A stretch of DNA of 64,000 nucleotides from Clostridium sp. OF09-36 (GTDB lineage Bacteria > Bacillota > Clostridia > Lachnospirales > Lachnospiraceae). The DNA lies in assembly GCF_003481985.1 (NCBI RefSeq), contig NZ_QUMD01000004.1, positions 62,001 to 126,000 of the forward strand, read 5' to 3'. Both the position numbers and the translations under genes were made by a program. This document shows, piece after piece, positions 35,041-43,884 of this stretch. A model generated the notes under the pieces. That model had not been told where the DNA came from. It saw nothing but the letters and a program-made list of their open reading frames with translations, and made no database searches. The stretch's first letter is position 1, and the number at the start of each line of letters is the position of its first letter.

Positions 35041-35746
35041 TGTACATAAGAGCTTTGGCTCTCTCGAGGTATTAAAAGGTATCAACTTAAAGATTGAAAA
35101 GAGCCAGGTGGTTACCCTCATCGGTCCATCCGGTTCCGGTAAATCCACCATTCTGCGGTGTATGAACCTGTTAGAGCGTCCGACCAGCGGGCAGGTGTTC
35201 ATTGAGGGACAGGACATTACCGCACCGAAGACAGATATCCAGAAAATCCGCAAGGACATTGGTATGGTGTTCCAGCATTTTAACCTGTTCCCGCACATGA
35301 CGGTTATGGAAAATATGGTTTATGCGCCGGTAAAGGTCAACAAAATGCCGAAGGACCAGGCCAAGGAAAAGGCCATGGAGCTGTTAAAGCTGGTAGGACT
35401 GACCGAGAAAGCCGATGCTTATCCGGGCAAGCTTTCCGGCGGACAGAAACAGCGTATTGCGATCGCAAGAGCGCTGGCGATGGAGCCGAAGATCATGCTG
35501 TTTGATGAGCCGACCAGTGCACTGGACCCGGAAATGGTAAAAGAGGTTCTGGAGGTTATCAAGGGCCTGGCCCACACCGGTATCACAATGGCGCTTGTCA
35601 CCCACGAGATGGGCTTTGCGCGTGAGGTATCTGACCGGATCTGCTTTATCGATAACGGGCAGATCGTGGAGGATACCAATCCGGCTGAGTTCTTTGCGAA
35701 TCCGAAGAGCGAGCGTGCACAGAACTTCCTGGAGAAGGTTCTGTAA
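35024..35746 (+). CDS. Polar amino acid ABC transporter ATPase (GlnQ-like)
   Basis: 240 residues, standard for GlnQ/HisP. Walker A GPSGSGKST, Q-loop MVFQHFNLFPHMTVMEN, signature LSGGQKQRIAIARA, Walker B IMLFDEPTSALDPEMV and H-loop LVTHEM. Overlaps the permease gene by 17 bp. Closed by a palindromic element at about 35776-35816. Confidence 0.95.
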   Translation: MIEFHDVHKSFGSLEVLKGINLKIEKSQVVTLIGPSGSGKSTILRCMNLLERPTSGQVFIEGQDITAPKTDIQKIRKDIGMVFQHFNLFPHMTVMENMVYAPVKVNKMPKDQAKEKAMELLKLVGLTEKADAYPGKLSGGQKQRIAIARALAMEPKIMLFDEPTSALDPEMVKEVLEVIKGLAHTGITMALVTHEMGFAREVSDRICFIDNGQIVEDTNPAEFFANPKSERAQNFLEKVL

Positions 35747-35775
35747 CCTGCAAACAATATAGCAATTTAAATGTA

Positions 35776-35816
35776 TGACAAGGGCCGTTTGAGCTGCCGA
35801 AAGGCAACTCAACGCC
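35776..35816. repeat. Dispersed palindrome family A, copy 1
   Basis: TATGACAAGGGCCGTTTGAG followed by CTGCC, GAAA loop, then GGCAACTCAACGCC. It matches, in opposite orientation and including the flank TATGACA, the perfect hairpin at 58151-58190. Sits after the amino acid ABC operon and probably acts as its terminator. Confidence 0.65.
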
Positions 35817-35910
35817 TAATACGTTAATAATATTATTATAAAGTATTTGACATTCCGGCCAGCACAGGCTATAGTTCTTAATACGAATTCAGAGAAAAGG
35901 AAGGGATGTT

Positions 35911-36968
35911 ATGACCGTTTACCAGGAATTACAATTAAGCTCCGCAGGCTCTAAAAATCTGATCCGGCGGACGGAAAACAAAGAGGAAAAAAGACGCCAT
36001 ATCCTTATTTATAATGTGAAAGTGTATCTTGTGGTGGCATTTTGTTTTGCTGTGGTGACTGCATTCAGCATGCTGTTTGGTTCAGCCAACAGTATTGTGG
36101 GAGTGGTCGTGCTCTTGGCGCTTCTGGTTTTGCGCCAGGCAGATTTTGGGATTCGCACATCGCACGGTCTGATCTGCATCGGTCTGATCTTTGCGGTGCT
36201 GATGACAGGACCGCGTATTTCGAATATGATGGCACCGGGAGCGGCATTTTTTGTGAACTGTGCGTGTATCATGATCCTGATGGTGCTTGGCTGCCATAAC
36301 GTGATCATGTCAAACCATTCCACGTTTGTGCTGAGTTACCTGCTTTTGCAGGGATACGATGTAAGCGGGGCCGATTACCAGAAGCGGGTACTTGGCTTAT
36401 TTGCAGGAATGCTGGTCTGCATGGCTGTGTTTTACAAGAACCAGAAGCTGCGCCCGTATCGCAGAAGCTTTCTGGATCTGTTCCGGGAGTTTCACATCCG
36501 TTCGGCAAGAAGCTGGTGGTATATCCGCATGACACTAACGGTATCAACGGCACTTCTGGTCATGAACCTTCTGGGGCTTCCAAGAGCCATGTGGGCAGGG
36601 ATTGCCTGCATGTCCGTATGTCTGCCGTTTTCCGGCGACATGAAACCAAGAGCGAAGACCCGCGGAATGTATAATATTCTGGCTGTGCCGTATTTGTGGC
36701 GTTGTATTTCCTGCTACCGGAGTCCCTGCACCCGTATCTGGGAATCCTGGGAGGAATTGGTGTTGGTTATTCTGCCGGATATGCGTGGCAGACTGTTTTT
36801 AACACATTTGGAGCCCTTTATATTGCGTCTGGAATCTTTGGACTGGCAGGTGCGGTTGTGTTAAGAATCGGCACGAATGTGGGAGCAGCATGCTACACGA
36901 TGTTATGCGACCGGATTTTAAACCGGCTCCTTGGCCGGGAGATGAAAAGGAGGGAAAGTTATGTTTGA
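35911..36968 (+). CDS. FUSC-type aromatic-acid-exporter-like membrane protein, one-base frameshift
   Basis: About 352 residues when one T is restored at 36693-36695 (TATTTG should be TATTTTG), rejoining VPYF to VALYFLLPESLHP. Two bundles of hydrophobic helices (about 35-165 and 205-320) flank a basic cytoplasmic loop (KNQKLRPYRRSF), as in the FUSC/YccS/PET-ArAE proteins. A classic GAAGGGA site precedes the ATG. As written it would lose its last helices and end in a missense tail. Function of small members is poorly known. Confidence 0.75.
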
Positions 36969-37134
36969 GAGAGTGGAGTACACCGTAGCAAGAATTGATG
37001 GAGATTACGCGTATCTGCAGCGGGTGGATGACCCGTCTGCGGAAGAAAAGTGCGTGGCCAGGGCGCTGCTTCCGGCTGAGATCAGCGAAGGCTGCCGCGT
37101 GGCATATGAAATGCTGGAGTACAGTATGGTGTAG
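36961..37134 (+). CDS. Small DUF3006-like protein
   Basis: 57 residues, overlapping the end of the FUSC gene by 8 bp behind AAAAGGAGGG. The pattern ARIDGDYAYLQRVDD, then LLPAEISEGCRVAYEM resembles DUF3006, a small beta-rich family encoded beside membrane or hydrolase genes in Firmicutes. No known function. Overlap suggests co-expression with the FUSC-like protein. Confidence 0.6.
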   Translation: MFERVEYTVARIDGDYAYLQRVDDPSAEEKCVARALLPAEISEGCRVAYEMLEYSMV

Positions 37135-37233
37135 ATAACCGCAAAGGCTTTGGAATGTCTGAAACAGACCGGCAGCAATTTTTTGTCAGAGCACATATGT
37201 GGTTTTCATCAATTTCAAGAGAATAAATAGTAT

Positions 37234-37281
37234 AACCCCTCAGGATTCTTCATAGACTGTAAAAAAGAATTCCGAGGGGTT
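37234..37281 (+). terminator. Hairpin overlapping the spoIIID ribosome-binding site
   Basis: AACCCCTC (37234-37241) pairs with GAGGGGTT (37274-37281), and GGATTCTT with AAGAATTCC extends the stem imperfectly. TTTTCCTTT follows. The GAGGGG of the 3' arm is also the only Shine-Dalgarno for spoIIID (TTG at 37287), so the same hairpin may terminate upstream transcription and hide the ribosome site. Confidence 0.65.
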
Positions 37282-37286
37282 TTCCT

Positions 37287-37565
37287 TTGAAGGATTATAT
37301 TGAAGAGCGGGCCATTGCCATCGCCAATTACATCATAGACCACAATGCCACGGTGCGGCAGACTGCGAAGAAATTCGGGATAAGCAAGAGCACGGTCCAC
37401 AAGGATGTCACGGACCGGCTGGAATACATAAACCCGGCGTTAGCAGCCCGGGCCAGGATCGTTTTAAACATCAATAAGTCGGAACGGCATATCCGCGGCG
37501 GCATGGCCACCCGGGAAAAGTACCAGCACCGGGTGGCTATCTGCAGCCGGGAAGAAACAAAGTGA
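37287..37565 (+). CDS. spoIIID: Sporulation transcription factor SpoIIID
   Basis: 92 residues, matching the 93 of Bacillus SpoIIID. The core is MKDYIEERAIAIANYIIDHN then ATVRQTAKKFGISKSTVHKD (HTH), ending in a basic helix that contacts DNA (GGMATREKYQ). It begins with TTG, 7 nt after GAGGGG. SpoIIID acts in the mother cell with sigma-E to switch late genes on and off. Its presence marks the organism as an endospore former. Confidence 0.93.
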   Translation: MKDYIEERAIAIANYIIDHNATVRQTAKKFGISKSTVHKDVTDRLEYINPALAARARIVLNINKSERHIRGGMATREKYQHRVAICSREETK

Positions 37566-37644
37566 TCGTTTCAGAGAGCCACAATGGTGAAAAAGCAGAA
37601 AAAGCTGTTGGAAAGCCATGGACCAGTTGAAGGATCAGCAGGAA

Positions 37645-37677
37645 GAAGAGCGGTATGTTCAGTCATGCCGCTCTTCT
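37645..37677. terminator. Terminator between spoIIID and the phosphatase
   Basis: GAAGAGCGG pairs with CCGCTCTTC around TATGTTCAGTCATG, followed by TTTATT on the plus strand. It lies between convergent genes and overlaps the 3' end of the phosphatase. Confidence 0.75.
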
Positions 37678-38387
37678 TTATTGTCCCAGGTTTCGCAGAA
37701 CCGTGCCGCAAAGGATGGATCTTCACCAGCCGCATAAAGGTGTGAGGTGTCACCAAATGCGCTTACGCGGAAGCTTGCGATCCCCTGTCTGCGTTCTTCG
37801 GTATAGATGGTCGTGACAGAGGACGGTGCCGCGCACAGGCTGTGCCAGAGCGGCATCGGGGAGACGTGCATCAGGTGGCTTAACAGCACACATTCTACGC
37901 CGAAATGGCAGAACAGCACAATGGTATCGCGGTTTGGGCGGACTGCACGGTAGTATAAGCCTTCCCGTTCGTAACCGTGCGAAGCTAGCAGATGATCAAA
38001 TTCGGATGTGACCCATTTGTATTCTTCTTCTGCATTTACAGAGCGCATGGCATCGGTATGATACCATTCTTCCGGATCGTAATAACGAGGTTCCTTTGTC
38101 CACAGTTCCGGAAGCCAGTCCCAGATACAGGAGGTGCGGTCCATGCCAGGCTTTACGATGCGCGGGGAAAATTCCCGCAGCCATTCCTGTGTTGTAGCTG
38201 TGCGCCCCAGCTTTTCCAAGGTCAGGGAAGCAGTGTCCTTTGCCCGGCCAAGCGGGGAAACATAGCAGGCATCAGCCGGGGTGCGGACCAGCCGGTCAGC
38301 GAGCAGTTTTGCTTCTTTCCAGCCGGTCGGTGTTAAGGAGTCGATGGAATAGTCTGGGTCAGCGTGTCTTACGATCAGAAGTTTCAT
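37659..38387 (-). CDS. Histidine phosphatase-superfamily protein
   Basis: 242 residues. The phosphohistidine signature is at the N-terminus (LIVRHADPDYSID) with the second catalytic His in LFCHFGVECVLLSHL. Further family marks are SPLGRAKDTASLTLEKLG. An insertion of about 60 residues (WDWLPELWTKEPRYYDPEEW) is typical of gut Clostridia members. Could be a cofactor-independent phosphomonoesterase; the substrate is unknown. Confidence 0.88.
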   Translation of the reverse strand: MKLLIVRHADPDYSIDSLTPTGWKEAKLLADRLVRTPADACYVSPLGRAKDTASLTLEKLGRTATTQEWLREFSPRIVKPGMDRTSCIWDWLPELWTKEPRYYDPEEWYHTDAMRSVNAEEEYKWVTSEFDHLLASHGYEREGLYYRAVRPNRDTIVLFCHFGVECVLLSHLMHVSPMPLWHSLCAAPSSVTTIYTEERRQGIASFRVSAFGDTSHLYAAGEDPSFAARFCETWDNKEERHD

Positions 38388-38666
38388 GGGGAGATCCTTT
38401 CCGTGTTTTGTTGTAACTGTTTTGTATCATCACAGTTACGTTTTCGCCAAGCGTCATTTTACATGCTTTTGTTTTATTATTTTACCATCGTGTATCTGCT
38501 GAGACAAGCGTTATAGTTCATGGATAGTGAGTTTCAAAACGGAAAATTGCGTCCGATAGAGTTCTGGCAGTAGATTTTGTCGTTTTTTCTTGTGTATTTT
38601 CTTAAATTGGTCTAAAATGAGAAACAAAATATTTTGCAACAATATCTCAATACGGAGGAGTCCAGC
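38388..38666. other. 279-bp divergent intergenic region
   Basis: Holds the promoter of the 2-hydroxyacid dehydrogenase (38590-38618) and, on the other strand, the upstream region of the phosphatase. No gene or RNA structure is evident. Confidence 0.5.
38590..38618 (+). promoter_or_regulatory. Promoter of the 2-hydroxyacid dehydrogenase gene
   Basis: TTGTGT (38590-38595), 17 bp, TAAAAT (38613-38618). Confidence 0.6.
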
Positions 38667-39632
38667 ATGAAAAATATCTTAGTAGCAATGCCGTTTGGTG
38701 ATAACCATAAAACATATATCGAAAAAATCGGAGCAGACTGTAAGTTCCATTACACCACGATCAAAACTGCCACGGCAGAGGAAGTCAAAGCAGCCGACAT
38801 CATTTTCGGCAATATCAGTCCGGAGCTGGTGAAGCAGAACGATCATCTGGAGTGGATGCAGTTAAACTCCGCGGGCTCTGACCAGTACTGCAAGCCGGGT
38901 GTCATCGGGCAGGATACCATCTTAACCTGTGCGACCGGTGCGTATGGCCTGTCTGTTTCCGAGCATATGGTGGCGATGTCCATGATGCTTTGCCGCAAGA
39001 TGGATTTATATATGAAGAATCAGGTCAAGCATGAGTGGAAAGAGGAGGGAAGTGTAACCTCCATCTGGAATTCCACGACGCTGGTTGCAGGTCTTGGCGA
39101 TATCGGAAGCGAGTATGCGAAGCGTATGAAGGCGCTGGGCAGCCGTGTCATCGGAATCCGCCGCAATGTGGTGGACAAGCCGGATTTTATCGATGAGATC
39201 TACACCATGGATCAGTTAGATGAGGTCCTGCCGAAGGTGGATTTTGCAGTATTTATTTTACCGAGTACCCCGGCAACCCATCATATCATGGATGAGCGCA
39301 GACTGCGTCTCATGAAGCCGGGCAGCTATCTGATCAATGCAGGACGCGGGGACGCGGTGGACTGCGATGCGTTAGACATGGTCTTAAGAGAGGGTGTGAG
39401 CCTGGCTGGCTGTGCGCTGGATGTAACGGAGCCGGAGCCGCTTCCGGCTGACCATCCGCTGTGGGATGCGCCACGCACCATCATTACCCCGCATAGTGCC
39501 GGAAAGTTCCATTTGCAGGAAACCTTTGAGCGTATCGTACGCATTACTGGGGAAAACCTGGAGAAGTACCTGGCAGGGGAGAAGGACAAGATGCGCAACC
39601 AGGTGGATGTCAAGACTGGTAACCGGAAATAG
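38667..39632 (+). CDS. D-2-hydroxyacid dehydrogenase
   Basis: 321 residues from ATG 38667 (GGAGGAG upstream); a 5' extension to 38634 has no site. NAD-binding fold with TTLVAGLGDIGSEYAKRMKA (a GxGxxG variant), catalytic Arg region NAGRGDAVD, Glu in DVTEPEPLPADHPLWD and His in TPHSAGKFH. The substrate part lacks features for a specific acid such as glycerate or lactate. Single-gene unit. Confidence 0.9.
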   Translation: MKNILVAMPFGDNHKTYIEKIGADCKFHYTTIKTATAEEVKAADIIFGNISPELVKQNDHLEWMQLNSAGSDQYCKPGVIGQDTILTCATGAYGLSVSEHMVAMSMMLCRKMDLYMKNQVKHEWKEEGSVTSIWNSTTLVAGLGDIGSEYAKRMKALGSRVIGIRRNVVDKPDFIDEIYTMDQLDEVLPKVDFAVFILPSTPATHHIMDERRLRLMKPGSYLINAGRGDAVDCDALDMVLREGVSLAGCALDVTEPEPLPADHPLWDAPRTIITPHSAGKFHLQETFERIVRITGENLEKYLAGEKDKMRNQVDVKTGNRK

Positions 39633-39733
39633 TACGGCCATTAATAGAACGCTTATTTTAGACGAAAGCAATGCATAGAAGTTCCCCGGAAAACATAGTT
39701 TAGTAGTAGACAAATTTTTCTGGGGAGGCTGTT

Positions 39734-40168
39734 ATGGGAAAGAAAACAGGCGGAAAAGTGTTGCTGGTCGTTGCTCTGTTAACGTGGGTATTTGTAGTTC
39801 GTTTTTTGACGGCCTGCAGCGTGGAGAAGGATGAACTGGAAAAAGTGCGGGATCTGGAGTTTACGGTAGTGGGAGAGGCAGATCTGCCGGAAGAACTGAA
39901 GAATGTGATCGGTGAGAAAAAAACAGCACCGTTTAAGCTGACCTATACCGATGACCAGAATCTTTACATAGTGGTTGGTTACGGGGAGCAGGAAAGCGGG
40001 GGCTACAGCATAGCAGTGAAGGAGCTGTACCTGACGGAAAATGCGATCGTGGCAGACACAGAGCTGATTGGTCCACAGTCTGGGGAGGAGACGGGAGTGG
40101 AGAAGTCCTACCCGTATGTGGTTATGAAAACCGAGTATCTGGAACATCCGGTCATTTTCCAGTCGTGA
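39734..40168 (+). CDS. PrcB-domain lipoprotein-like protein
   Basis: 144 residues. One N-terminal hydrophobic helix leads to LTAC at about residue 28, which fits a lipobox weakly, so it is either a lipoprotein or a single-pass membrane protein. The C-terminal half (GYGEQESGGYSIAVKELYLT) matches the PrcB_C domain, named from the Treponema dentilisin protease complex but widespread in Firmicutes without a protease. Function unknown. GGGGAGG precedes the ATG. Confidence 0.7.
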   Translation: MGKKTGGKVLLVVALLTWVFVVRFLTACSVEKDELEKVRDLEFTVVGEADLPEELKNVIGEKKTAPFKLTYTDDQNLYIVVGYGEQESGGYSIAVKELYLTENAIVADTELIGPQSGEETGVEKSYPYVVMKTEYLEHPVIFQS

Positions 40169-40207
40169 CCTAAAATACAAGACAGAATAGATGCGGAGGA
40201 CGAACTT

Positions 40208-40858
40208 ATGATTTTAAAGGATATCTGGATGGATGTAAAGGCAGTGCAGGAGCGCGATCCGGCGGCGAGAAGTGCATTGGAGGTGCTGCTGCTTTATCAG
40301 GGAGTCCATGCCCTGATCTGGCACCGGTTTGCGCACTGGTTTTATACGCATCATATGTTTTTTATCGCCCGTCTGATCTCCCAGATCGCCCGTTTCTTCA
40401 CTCTGATCGAGATCCATCCCGGAGCCCAGATGGGCCATGGAATCCTCATCGACCATGGCTGCGGCGTGGTGATCGGAGAGACCACGGTTGTGGGAGATAA
40501 TTGCACCATTTACCAGGGTGTTACCCTGGGCGGTGTCGGTCTGAATAAAGGAAAGCGTCATCCTACCCTTGGGAATAATGTAACGGTGGGCTGCGGCGCA
40601 AAGATCCTTGGCGCCTTCGAGGTGGGAGATAACTGTAATATTGCAGCCAATGCGGTCCTTTTAAAACCGCTGGATAACGATACTACGGCAGTGGGCATTC
40701 CTGCGCAGCCGGTGAAGGTTGCCGGTGTCCCGGTCGAAAACCGGAAAAAGGCGGCGACCATGGAGCATTTTGAGAAAATGGAGCAGCGTATCCGGGAACT
40801 GGAAGAGGAGCTGGAGCGTTTAAGAGGTGAGGTGGCAGAAACCTCGGAAATATCATAA
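40208..40858 (+). CDS. cysE: Serine O-acetyltransferase
   Basis: 216 residues, the short SAT (EpsC/CysE) type. A helical N-terminus (about 1-65) is followed by hexapeptide-repeat left-handed beta-helix: IHPGAQMGHGILIDHGCG, VIGETTVVGDNCTIYQGVTL, with catalytic His in DHGCGV, and the second His in KRHPTLGNNV. The C-terminus has a coiled-coil tail (EKMEQRIRELEEELERLRGE) in place of the peptide that docks into cysteine synthase. Makes O-acetylserine for cysteine synthesis. No cysteine synthase is adjacent. Confidence 0.92.
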   Translation: MILKDIWMDVKAVQERDPAARSALEVLLLYQGVHALIWHRFAHWFYTHHMFFIARLISQIARFFTLIEIHPGAQMGHGILIDHGCGVVIGETTVVGDNCTIYQGVTLGGVGLNKGKRHPTLGNNVTVGCGAKILGAFEVGDNCNIAANAVLLKPLDNDTTAVGIPAQPVKVAGVPVENRKKAATMEHFEKMEQRIRELEEELERLRGEVAETSEIS

Positions 40859-40864
40859 AAAGAA

Positions 40865-40926
40865 AAGCATCCACATAGACTTTCTGTAAAGGGTTTTCTT
40901 ATGGAAAGGAAGGTGGGTGCTTTTTT
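40865..40926 (+). terminator. Hairpin directly before the SPOCS/LysM gene
   Basis: AAGCATCCAC (40865-40874) pairs with GTGGGTGCTT (40913-40922), one wobble, then T4 and the ATG at 40927. It works as a terminator for cysE and also covers part of the ribosome-binding region (GGAAGGTGG) of the next gene. Confidence 0.6.
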
Positions 40927-42489
40927 ATGCTGGAGCTGGAAAAACAGAACCTGCACAGAAACCGGCTGAAGGGCCAGACAGGAACACAGGTGACGCTGGA
41001 CGATGATTTTATTGTCCCGGATACTATGAGTGACGTTGGGGAAATCATCCTGGATTGTGGCAGTCTCCAGCTGGAGCCTGTAAAGGTGCAGCGGGAGCGG
41101 GTCACGGTGAGGGGAAAGCTGGAATTTCATGTGCTTTACCGCAAGGAGGAGGGCGGTCTGCAGACGTTAGGGGGAATGATCCCGTTTGAAGAGACCATCA
41201 ACGTGCCGGAACTGGAGGAGAAGGATTATGTCAGCGTTTCCCCGCAGCTGGATGATCTGAACACGGAGATGATCCATTCCAGAAAGCTTGGGATCAAGGC
41301 CATCGTGACGCTGGAGGTAAAGGCAGAAAGCCTGTACGATACAGAGGTGGCTGTCGGGATCAAGGATACGGACCCGGATGAGGGAGTGCATCTTCAGATG
41401 AAAATGGAGCAGCGTTTAGTGGCGACCATTGCACTGCGCAGGAAGGATACCTACCGTTTAAAGCAGGATATCACCCTTCCGGGAAGCAAACCGGCCATTG
41501 AGCGGATGCTGTGGACAGAAATGAAGCTTTCCGGCTGCCAGACAAAGCCGTTAGATGGCCAGATCCACTTAGAGGGTATGCTGATGGTCTTCGCACTTTA
41601 CGAGGGCGGCGAGAGCGGTATGGTGCAGTGGGTGGAGGAGAGCATTCCGTTTTCGGGGGAAATTGAAATGCAGGGGTCTTCCGCGCAGATGATCCCGGTG
41701 ACCGGGCTGAAGCTGGTACACCGGGAGCTGGCGGAAAAACCGGATTACGACGGGGAGATGCGGGAGCTTTCCGTGGATGCGGTGATAGAGCTGGATGTAC
41801 GGCTGTACGGAGAGCAGGAGTTCAATCTGCTTGCGGACCTGTATGCCACAAACCGGGAACTGGTCCTGGATACGGCGGATGCTGTTTTTGACCGGATCCT
41901 GACCCGCAATTTAGGGAAATGTAAGGTAACAGAAAAGACCAGGATAGAAACTGAGCCAAGAGTCCTGCAGATCTGCCACAGCAGCGGCAGTGTCAAGCTG
42001 GACAGCGTGGAAAGCAAGGAGAATGCCCTGGCGATCGAGGGCGTGCTGGAGGTAAAGCTTCTTTACCTCACAGATGATGATGCCCGTCCGGTGCAGGCTG
42101 TTACCCGTATGGTGCCATTTCACTATGAAGCGGAGGTGCCCGGGATCCGGGAGGACAGCATCTGGTATCTGGAGCCGGGGCTGGAGCAGCTTACTGCTGT
42201 GATGGCAGGAGGCGGACAGGCGGAGCTGCGGGCAGTGATCCTGCTGGATTTGTTCGTACTGCAGCCGGAAGCGGGGCAGGTGATCCGGCATGTCCAGACC
42301 CTCCCGGCAGATATGGAAAAAATGAAAGCAATGCCGGGGATCACCGGCTATATCGCGCAGCCGGGAGATACCCTGTGGGATGTGGCAAAACGCTTTCACA
42401 CGACAGAGGCGTCTATCCTTGCGGCAAACGAGATCCCGGGAGCAGAGATCAGTCCCGGAGACTGCCTGATCCTGGTAAAAGAAATCTAA
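40927..42489 (+). CDS. SPOCS (DUF3794) and LysM spore-envelope protein
   Basis: 520 residues. At least two DUF3794/SPOCS beta-domains lie between about residues 30 and 420, with recurring strand patterns such as VRGKLEFHVLYRKEE, LEGMLMVFALYEGGE and IEGVLEVKLLYLTDD. A single LysM domain (GYIAQPGDTLWDVAKRFHTT to the end) would bind peptidoglycan. This architecture is known from clostridial spore coat/cortex proteins such as SipL of Clostridioides difficile, which recruits the coat to the forespore. No signal peptide, as expected for a mother-cell protein. SipL homologue is the best guess. Confidence 0.85.
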   Translation: MLELEKQNLHRNRLKGQTGTQVTLDDDFIVPDTMSDVGEIILDCGSLQLEPVKVQRERVTVRGKLEFHVLYRKEEGGLQTLGGMIPFEETINVPELEEKDYVSVSPQLDDLNTEMIHSRKLGIKAIVTLEVKAESLYDTEVAVGIKDTDPDEGVHLQMKMEQRLVATIALRRKDTYRLKQDITLPGSKPAIERMLWTEMKLSGCQTKPLDGQIHLEGMLMVFALYEGGESGMVQWVEESIPFSGEIEMQGSSAQMIPVTGLKLVHRELAEKPDYDGEMRELSVDAVIELDVRLYGEQEFNLLADLYATNRELVLDTADAVFDRILTRNLGKCKVTEKTRIETEPRVLQICHSSGSVKLDSVESKENALAIEGVLEVKLLYLTDDDARPVQAVTRMVPFHYEAEVPGIREDSIWYLEPGLEQLTAVMAGGGQAELRAVILLDLFVLQPEAGQVIRHVQTLPADMEKMKAMPGITGYIAQPGDTLWDVAKRFHTTEASILAANEIPGAEISPGDCLILVKEI

Positions 42490-42861
42490 ATGATATTTGC
42501 GCAGCGCGTAAACAAAAATAAAATCTGATCTGAAATCTGATATGGAATGCACAAAATCCGGAAAACTGCGTATGCTATGGTATAAGGGTTAGAAAGCAGG
42601 AAAGCTTTTGGTGCGGGTTAACCTGGCATTTTGCATCAGGCCGGTGCTTTTCATAGATCAGGGAAACCTGGGCGGCGTATGCTGTACTTGCAAGCAGCAG
42701 ACGCCGCCTACATAGCGTGCGGATGAGAAGGAAGATTTCTGGCAAAAGGAAGTCCATGCAGCCAGCAGACGCTGCCTGTATAGCGTGCCGGGAGATTGCA
42801 TGGAGCAGCTTCTTGTGGTACGATGGTACCGGATCATGAATAATTTTAGGAAAGAAACTTT
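42490..42861. other. 372-bp intergenic region with an imperfect direct repeat
   Basis: No gene. GCAGCAGACGCCGCC continuing to TAGCGTGCGG (42694-42722) recurs as GCCAGCAGACGCTGCC to TAGCGTGCCGG (42761-42791). GGCGGCGT (42671-42678) pairs with ACGCCGCC (42701-42708) to form a stem. It may be a small RNA or a decayed repeat element. Confidence 0.45.
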
Positions 42862-43125
42862 ATGACAGAGCAGAATTACACGTATATCCTGGAATGTGCC
42901 GACGGAACCCTGTACTGTGGCTGGACCAATGACCTTGACCGCCGTGTGGCAGCCCACAACGCGGGAAAGGGAGCCAAATATACAAAAAGCCGCAGGCCGG
43001 TGGTGCTGAAATACTATGAAAGCTTCAGCACCAGGCAGGAGGCCATGCGGCGGGAATGGGAAATCAAGCAGCTAAGCAGGAAAGAAAAGCTTGAGCTGGT
43101 CAGGCAACAAATGCATACATCATAA
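42862..43125 (+). CDS. GIY-YIG nuclease-superfamily protein (YhbQ/UPF0213-like)
   Basis: 87 residues, a stand-alone GIY-YIG domain. YTYILECADGTLYCGWTNDL contains the variant GIY/YIG strands. The rest shows the catalytic Arg/Lys region RRVAAHNAGKGAKYTKSRRP and Glu in QEAMRREWEIK. Such small proteins are abundant in bacteria and their targets are unknown. The 3' end overlaps the convergent hemolysin III gene by 26 bp. Confidence 0.9.
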   Translation: MTEQNYTYILECADGTLYCGWTNDLDRRVAAHNAGKGAKYTKSRRPVVLKYYESFSTRQEAMRREWEIKQLSRKEKLELVRQQMHTS

Positions 43126-43750
43126 TATAGTGGCAAAGACTGCCGCCCATCACAAACAGGTGGAAAATTTCGTGGGAGCCGAAGAAGCGGTGCTTCTGGT
43201 TAAAGAATGGAAGCTTCATGGCATAGATAATGCCACCGGCGGTATAGATGATGCCACCGGCAAGCAGCCACCCAAATGCCTGCCGTGGGAGTGCAGCGAT
43301 GATCTTTCTGAAAGCGAGCACGCAGACCCAGCCCATGGCAATGTAAACAAGGGAAGAAAGCCATTTCGGACAGTTGATCCAGAGTGCATTCATGAGAATG
43401 CCAAGAATCGCGATCCCCCATACCAGGGCCAGCAGGATCCAGCCGGTGCGGTCACCTAACACAAGCATGCAGACAGGTGTGTAGGTGCCGGCGATCAGGA
43501 TGAAGATCATCATGTGGTCTGCCTTGCGCAGGATCCGGTTGATCCTTGGGGAAATATCCAGTGTGTGATAAATGGTGCTTGCCGCATAGAGGAGCACCAT
43601 GCTGGTAATAAAGATGGACAGCGCCAGTACATGGGAAGCGCCGGGCTCCCGGGCTGCCTTCATGATCAGTGGGGAAGAGGCACACAAGGCCAGGATCATG
43701 GCGATAAAATGAGTCAGGGCACTGCCCGGATCTTTAATCTTCAGAGTCAT
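43100..43750 (-). CDS. Hemolysin III/YqfA-family (PAQR) membrane protein
   Basis: 216 residues from ATG 43750, with GGAGG upstream. Seven hydrophobic helices. The PAQR metal-binding pattern is present: LTHFIAM near the N-terminus, STIYHTLDISPRINRI in the middle, and HEIFHLFVMGGSLCHYIMM near the end, supplying the conserved Ser, Asp and His residues. Despite the name, a lytic role is not established for most members; hydrolase or membrane-homeostasis roles are suggested. Confidence 0.9.
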   Translation of the reverse strand: MTLKIKDPGSALTHFIAMILALCASSPLIMKAAREPGASHVLALSIFITSMVLLYAASTIYHTLDISPRINRILRKADHMMIFILIAGTYTPVCMLVLGDRTGWILLALVWGIAILGILMNALWINCPKWLSSLVYIAMGWVCVLAFRKIIAALPRQAFGWLLAGGIIYTAGGIIYAMKLPFFNQKHRFFGSHEIFHLFVMGGSLCHYIMMYAFVA

Positions 43751-43884
43751 GAAAATACCTCCTTTTTTAAACAAGTAGTTTTCAAAACTACATATAACTG
43801 TTTTATATACTATACAGCTCCGGCAAAGAAAATGCAAGGTATTTTCGGAAAAACTTTGAAAGCCAAAATAAAAGGGGAATGAGC

